A stretch of DNA of 64,000 nucleotides. Origin: Epiperipatus broadwayi. Its lineage: Eukaryota; Onychophora; Udeonychophora; Euonychophora; Peripatidae. Made by a program: the position numbers and the translations under genes. The notes under the pieces were generated by a model. The model was given only the letters and a program-made list of their open reading frames with translations. It did no database searches and was not told the origin of the DNA. Shown here in pieces: positions 59,743 to 64,000 of this stretch. The stretch covers positions 2,294,001-2,358,000 of the forward strand of contig JAQFVV010006273.1 of the NCBI GenBank assembly GCA_028023455.1. Direction: 5' to 3'. Within the stretch, counting starts at the first letter, position 1, and each line of letters opens with the position of its first letter.

Positions 59743-59904
59743 TTATGGAAGAAGTAGTTGTAATAAATATAGTTACATGAAATGGGAAATCTTTTCATGA
59801 TATATACTTTTAAAATGTGAATAAAATCAGCTCTTGTAACTAAGACACTATCCACATTTAAGACTGATATAGAGGCTCTTAATAAAACTTATATTAACAA
59901 TATC

Positions 59905-60305
59905 AAACTCTCCATACTGTATTGCCACCAAGTGCAAGTCCTAGCAATCAATGGATGCAAAAAGGTTTGTGCATAAAGTTTCTATTTAGGGCCTACTCAG
60001 CCAATATTCCCAAACACCAAGTTTCTAGCTTCTGGCATTCATCAGTGAGGAGCTCTTAATTTGAAAGCACTGCACCTACACTCTAGCAGCCACCTTTTAT
60101 CTTGCTAGGAACGCAAAATGAAAACACAATAATGTTTTCAATCCAAGCTCATTTGCTTGTATAGTCATATAGATCTGAATTCAGTTTGGCATCTACACAT
60201 TTTGGTGTCTGATTTTTTAAAAGCCACAGTCACTATTATTTTGTGGACAGAATAGGTCTAAAACCATTCAAACATCATGCAATCACCATTTTGTATGCTT
60301 ACACA
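59905..60305 (-). repeat. Palindromic family B, copy 5 (single-arm form, tail at the other end)
   Basis: On the minus strand: tail ('ctgtgtaagcata', 'aatggtgattgcatgatgttt') first, then about 170 bp shared in part with 26690-26830, then the core (60022-60045: CUGAUGA, AUGCCAGAAGCUA, GAAA) and the arm ending 'ggagagtttg'. In copies 3, 4 and 6 the tail follows the arm end instead. Confidence 0.7.
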
Positions 60306-60317
60306 GACTGTTGATGA

Positions 60318-60755
60318 TAATAGAAAACTTTCCTTACAATATTGTTACCAAGTGCAAGCCCCTGTAATCAATGGATACAAGAAGGTTTGTGCATAAAATC
60401 CTATTTGATTGCCTACTCATCCAATATCTACAGAGTATTTTCTAGCTTGTGACCTTTGACAGTGAGGCACCTTGGATTTGAGAGTATGGCACCTAGAGGG
60501 TTGCATTAGATCCTAAGATCTAGGTGCAGTGCTCTCAAATCCAAGGCTCCTCACTGATGAAAGTGACAGACTAGAAACTAGTCTGGAGATATTGGATTAG
60601 TAGGTACTAGATAGGGATTTTATGCCCAAACCTTCTTGAATTCATTGATTACTTGGGTTTGCACATGGTGGCAATACTATATGAGAAGCTTGCTACTGTT
60701 ATCAATGGCCTGTGTGAGCATATGCAATAGTGATTATATAATGTTTTGATAATTT
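60318..60755 (+). repeat. Palindromic family B, copy 6
   Basis: Arms about 60318-60505 and 60515-60695, tail to about 60755 ('gtgtgagcata', 'aatagtgattatataatgttt'). The right-arm core (60554-60577) keeps CUGAUGA and GAAA but stem II is decayed. Confidence 0.7.
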
Positions 60756-62029
60756 TAAATGTTATCTACCAGAAGAAAATACTTTAATAGAACAAGTAAT
60801 AAACTAAAAAAAATTTGAGGGGGAGGGGGCACATACTTAACAATAAAAAAAGAATAATGAATGCTGTTAGATTTACTATAAATTTTATTTAGTATCTTCT
60901 AAGAATTTTTCACTCTATCAATACAAATTTGGTTTACACAGAATTCTACTCATTTTATTAATGTATATATATATATATATACGCACACCTATCTTTACTA
61001 ACCTTATGTTAGTACAAACAAACAAACAAAAATCTTTTGGCTAAAAGTTATTGAAATTAATGGTGTTAATTTTGTAAATCCAAATAATCTGCTGTTAATA
61101 AATTTTGTGCAGTATATGAATTGACTATCATGTACACTTTGTTTAGCTAGAAAAATATTTTCTAGAGAAACATGATTTTTAGCCACATTCAAAACAATGG
61201 CATTTAATAGATTAAATTGTATTTAGATAAAATGCAAGAGATTTTAATTTTACACAGGTGATTGCAAGTGCAGACTGTTGAACATAATATAGACTAGTAT
61301 ATTCTAAAATTAAAGTAATAATTTCATTAAAAATACATCTGTCATATTTTCAAAAAAATGTGATGCTTGTTTTTAAAAAAAACATCTATGTTTAATGCTA
61401 AATGTGCATTAAAATTGGTAATATAGATTTTCAAATTGTCATTATATTGAGATCTAGAATGTTTTTAAAGTGATTGTTGAGGATACAAAAAAATCTGTTC
61501 TTCGATCATTAAAAGTATGGTTGGTTGTTTGACAATAATCTTATTATTAGCGACCTTATTAAAAAGAAACATGTGACTCTTTCTGCTGGCTAAATAATAA
61601 ATTGAATGCAGAGCTTTATAATTAACAATGATTGATTAGTGGATTAAAACTGCAAAGATACAGATAGTTGCTAATTACAGTCATTCTAAAAAAATTTTGA
61701 GGCATTGAAATCAACATATAAACCTGAAAAAATGATATAATATTGCTTAAAGCATCAATGATACTTTTTATATGACAGTGATATCTTGGATAGGTAGAAG
61801 TAATATTTTGATCATTATTTGAATACTAATATAAGAATTGAGATGATAACTTTTCATTACATATTTATTCTGTCTATTCATTTAGATCTGTGTGCAAAGA
61901 TGTGTTCATCTTAGTAAAAGATCTCTTTATAATCTTCAAAATGGAATTATTTCTAATCCTGATAGATATTGAATATTGCTGATTATATGTTAGCTTCAAC
62001 AATATTGGATGTTTTTGAGTATATGTAAG
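60756..62029. other. AT-rich sequence, no recognised genes
   Basis: (TA)n at 60963-60981, AAAC run at 61013-61029. Nothing else supported. Confidence 0.5.
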
Positions 62030-62340
62030 CTCATAAAATTATGCCACCTGATTTTAAAAATGCTCCTATTGTTCAATTTTTTTTTAAAATAAAAGATAGA
62101 CAAGATTTAATAATTATCATGTTTGTTATCCCTACAATAAAGTGCTTTCAAGAATTTTATTGGATAGGTTGGTTCCAGTCATATATAATAATTTCCAACA
62201 ATTCAGTATGATTATAGAGAATGAAGAAACATTGTAACCATGGTTTTTGTGAGAAAAAATTAATCATTCAAAAAATTTTCAAGAATCAAATTCTGTATAT
62301 GAAATATTTTCTAAAAAATAAGTTTACTGACAAAGAAGTC
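62030..62340 (+). pseudogene. LINE reverse transcriptase fragment
   Basis: Plus strand: 'P-P-D-F-K-N-A-P-I-V-Q' then 'K-D-R-Q-D', 'K-V-L-S-R-I-L-L-D-R-L' and, after a frame change, 'Q-Y-D-Y-R-E..R-N-I-V-T-M-V-F-V'. These match, in order, the pattern PxdFrdAxIVxxyKxKGdrxdc, GKvlaRillnRL and QcGFRxxRxTxDmvF of non-LTR polymerases. Many stops. Confidence 0.55.
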
Positions 62341-63149
62341 ACAAACGTTTTTTAAAGAGTAAGAAAATTCTATTTTATTCTAATTTTCAAAACTTGTAAA
62401 TTTAAATAGGAAATCACTCAAAAAATTATATTTAGAAAAAAACCCAATTATGTTGGAAATAAAAAAGAACATCTAATAAACACAAAGCAAATTCATTTAA
62501 ACATGATCTTCATTGGAAAAAATAAACTAGTAAATATTCCAGCTCCACAAGTATATTAATCATTCTTACAACTTACATAGGCAATGCTACAGCTGATTAC
62601 AATAACAAAATAAGAAAATTCATCACAGCATGCCAATACAAAAATGGTAGAAAAAAATTATGTACCAGCTACAGAAACAAAACTGCACCCCCCCCAAAAA
62701 AAAAAAACCCAAATTCATAAAATATTTCGGTTACATTCAGCATCTCTTTGATCTATCTAAAACCTGTAAGAACTCATATTTCATTTAGACATATTGTTGA
62801 TCCAGAAATTTATTGTGCAAAAAGTTTCAAAATTTTTTCTTATGGTTTTCAATCCTTTGGCACAAAAGTCTTTTGTCAGAGATTCTACACACTTTGTGGA
62901 ATTAATCAAGAATATGAAAATGGAATTTATCAAGGATATGAAAGTAGAAGATTAATAAGATTTGATATGCAAATTTTAATCAGAAATATAGTCTGTTATA
63001 AATCATAGTTTATTGTAATAAATAAATAAATCAAGGAATAACTATGGATTCACTAGTCATCCAATTTAATCAACATTAACATGTAAAAACTTGAAATCAC
63101 AGCCATAAATACTACTGCATCTCTATAAAATTTGGATTTAATTTTATCA
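62341..63149. other. No recognised gene
   Basis: An 86-codon frame at 62748-63008 has no motif I recognise. A C/A homopolymer patch lies at 62688-62708. Confidence 0.4.
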
Positions 63150-63985
63150 ATGATATCCCCAATTAAATTCATAATAGAATTAGATGAAGAACAAAAATTA
63201 GTATTCTTGTATGTTCTTGTGACAAAACTTTCTAACAGAAAAATTAAAGATATACAGTTTAGATAAAAACTCCATTCCCAAAAAATACTTAGAACATATT
63301 ACCAATCATGACAGAAGCAAAAAGTGTTTGTTCAAGAGGCGGTGATTTGGAAAAAGAATATTCTCATATAAAACAAACTTTTGTGAAAAATGGTTATCCA
63401 TATTCCATCATTAAACAAACTTTAAATAGGCAATATAATAAAATATCAAAAGAAAAACTAATTATAGGGCTGTAATATCTTTATATAGACCAGAAATAGC
63501 ATACAATCTAAACAAAATCTGCAGTCAATAGAATATCAAACAGCTTTCCAAAGTTATAGTACATTGCAAGAAATTTTAAACTCTACTAAACTTGAAATGC
63601 TGAAAAACAAGAACTGCATTTACAAAATAATGTGGGAAAAATATATTTCTGTGAAATGAGCTTCACTTATTGATAAACAGTTAAAACATCACATGGCAAT
63701 GATTAAAAAAGAAAAAACAAATGTGTCTACAGTAATAAACCATGCTTTTATTAAAACAGGCAAAACTCTCCATACAGTAGTGCCACTCAGTGCAAGCCAG
63801 AGTAATCAATGGATTGCAAAAGGCTTGTGGCATTTATCAGTGAGGAGCCTTGAATCTGAGAGCACTGCACCTATGGTGATCATGTGATGTTTAGTGGTTT
63901 AAACCAGGCTTTTACCACTAAAAATATGTTTAAGTGGGAAAAGTTAAAAAAATCTTGAATATAAAATAAAAAATAAAATTTAATG
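63150..63985 (+). pseudogene. Second Penelope-like fragment, interrupted by family B
   Basis: Aligns with 24790-25470 in the same order: a 'caattaaattcataatagaatt' start, 'tgttcttgtgacaa', 'gtgatttggaaaaa', 'gaaaaatggttatcca', 'aaacttgaaatgctgaaa' and, after the insertion at 63751-63900, 'atatgtttaagtgggaaaa'. Most of the nuclease part is deleted. Confidence 0.65.
63751..63900 (+). mobile_element. Palindromic family B, copy 7 (short form) inserted in Penelope-like fragment
   Basis: Flanked by AAACCATGCTTTTA (63737-63750) and AAACCAGGCTTTTA (63901-63914), a 14-bp duplication with one change. 150 bp: one arm, a shortened core region, then the tail ending 'gtgatgtttagtggttt'. The interrupted Penelope-like sequence resumes after it. 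Confidence 0.8.
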
Positions 63986-64000
63986 AAGCAGCTCATATGA

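Noticed and set aside
59182-59855. Upstream ABC transporter exons (signature motif) on the minus strand
   Set aside because: The frames there are parts of the palindromic repeat; no L-S-x-G-Q-like motif was found anywhere between 52759 and 64000.
62748-63008. 86-codon plus-strand frame before the Penelope-like fragment
   Set aside because: I could not match it to any part of a Penelope-like protein; left unassigned.

Overview
The window is AT-rich, intron- and repeat-dominated eukaryotic DNA, almost certainly from an animal. Evidence: spliced coding exons with GT/AG borders, a vertebrate/invertebrate-type ABCC transporter, tRNA-derived SINEs, several non-LTR retrotransposons, Ty3-type LTR elements, Penelope-like elements and cut-and-paste transposon derivatives. 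I cannot name the species; an AT-rich invertebrate (lophotrochozoan, chelicerate or cnidarian-like) fits best. Nothing prokaryotic is present.

Layout. 1-2640: an old, decayed Ty3-type LTR element (minus strand), left LTR cut by the window edge. 4261-7774: a younger relative, complete from target-site duplication to target-site duplication, with identical-length 591-bp LTRs but lacking reverse transcriptase, RNase H and the integrase core. 8874-9772: a large palindromic hAT-type element with an 8-bp duplication, whose arms contain a dispersed SINE-like family. 10181-11839: a small MITE, then a Tc1/mariner-type element; a second copy of the latter lies inverted at 27033-28040. 13127-15715: a LINE ORF1 copy (minus) with no ORF2. 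20032-22095, 29785-34652 and 47830-49945: four long (about 2.1 kb) LTRs of one family, two of them forming a pair around a 569-bp interior. 24676-25766 and 63150-63985: Penelope-like fragments. 37838-38526: a GATA-type microsatellite. 42240-46420: a decayed full-structure LINE with an SGNH-esterase domain.

Host genes. The last two coding exons of an ABCC-type ABC transporter lie on the minus strand at 52594-52758 and 37058-37192, separated by a 15.4-kb intron packed with the repeats listed above. A possible convergent plus-strand gene ends at 36568 (two exon-like blocks with good splice sites), less certain.

Most interesting signal. Three unrelated dispersed repeat families contain hammerhead-ribozyme-like cores (CUGAUGA, hairpin, GAAA): a SINE-like family (9363, 18813-, 24042-), a palindromic family present seven times (12.0k, 26.5k, 47.0k, 59.3k, 59.9k, 60.3k, 63.8k), and a single long hairpin (41783-41939). 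The palindromic family has 14-bp target-site duplications and copies that look circularly permuted, which is what retroposition of a self-cleaving, circularising RNA (a retrozyme) would leave. This is inference from sequence; cleavage-site helices are not convincingly intact in the individual copies.
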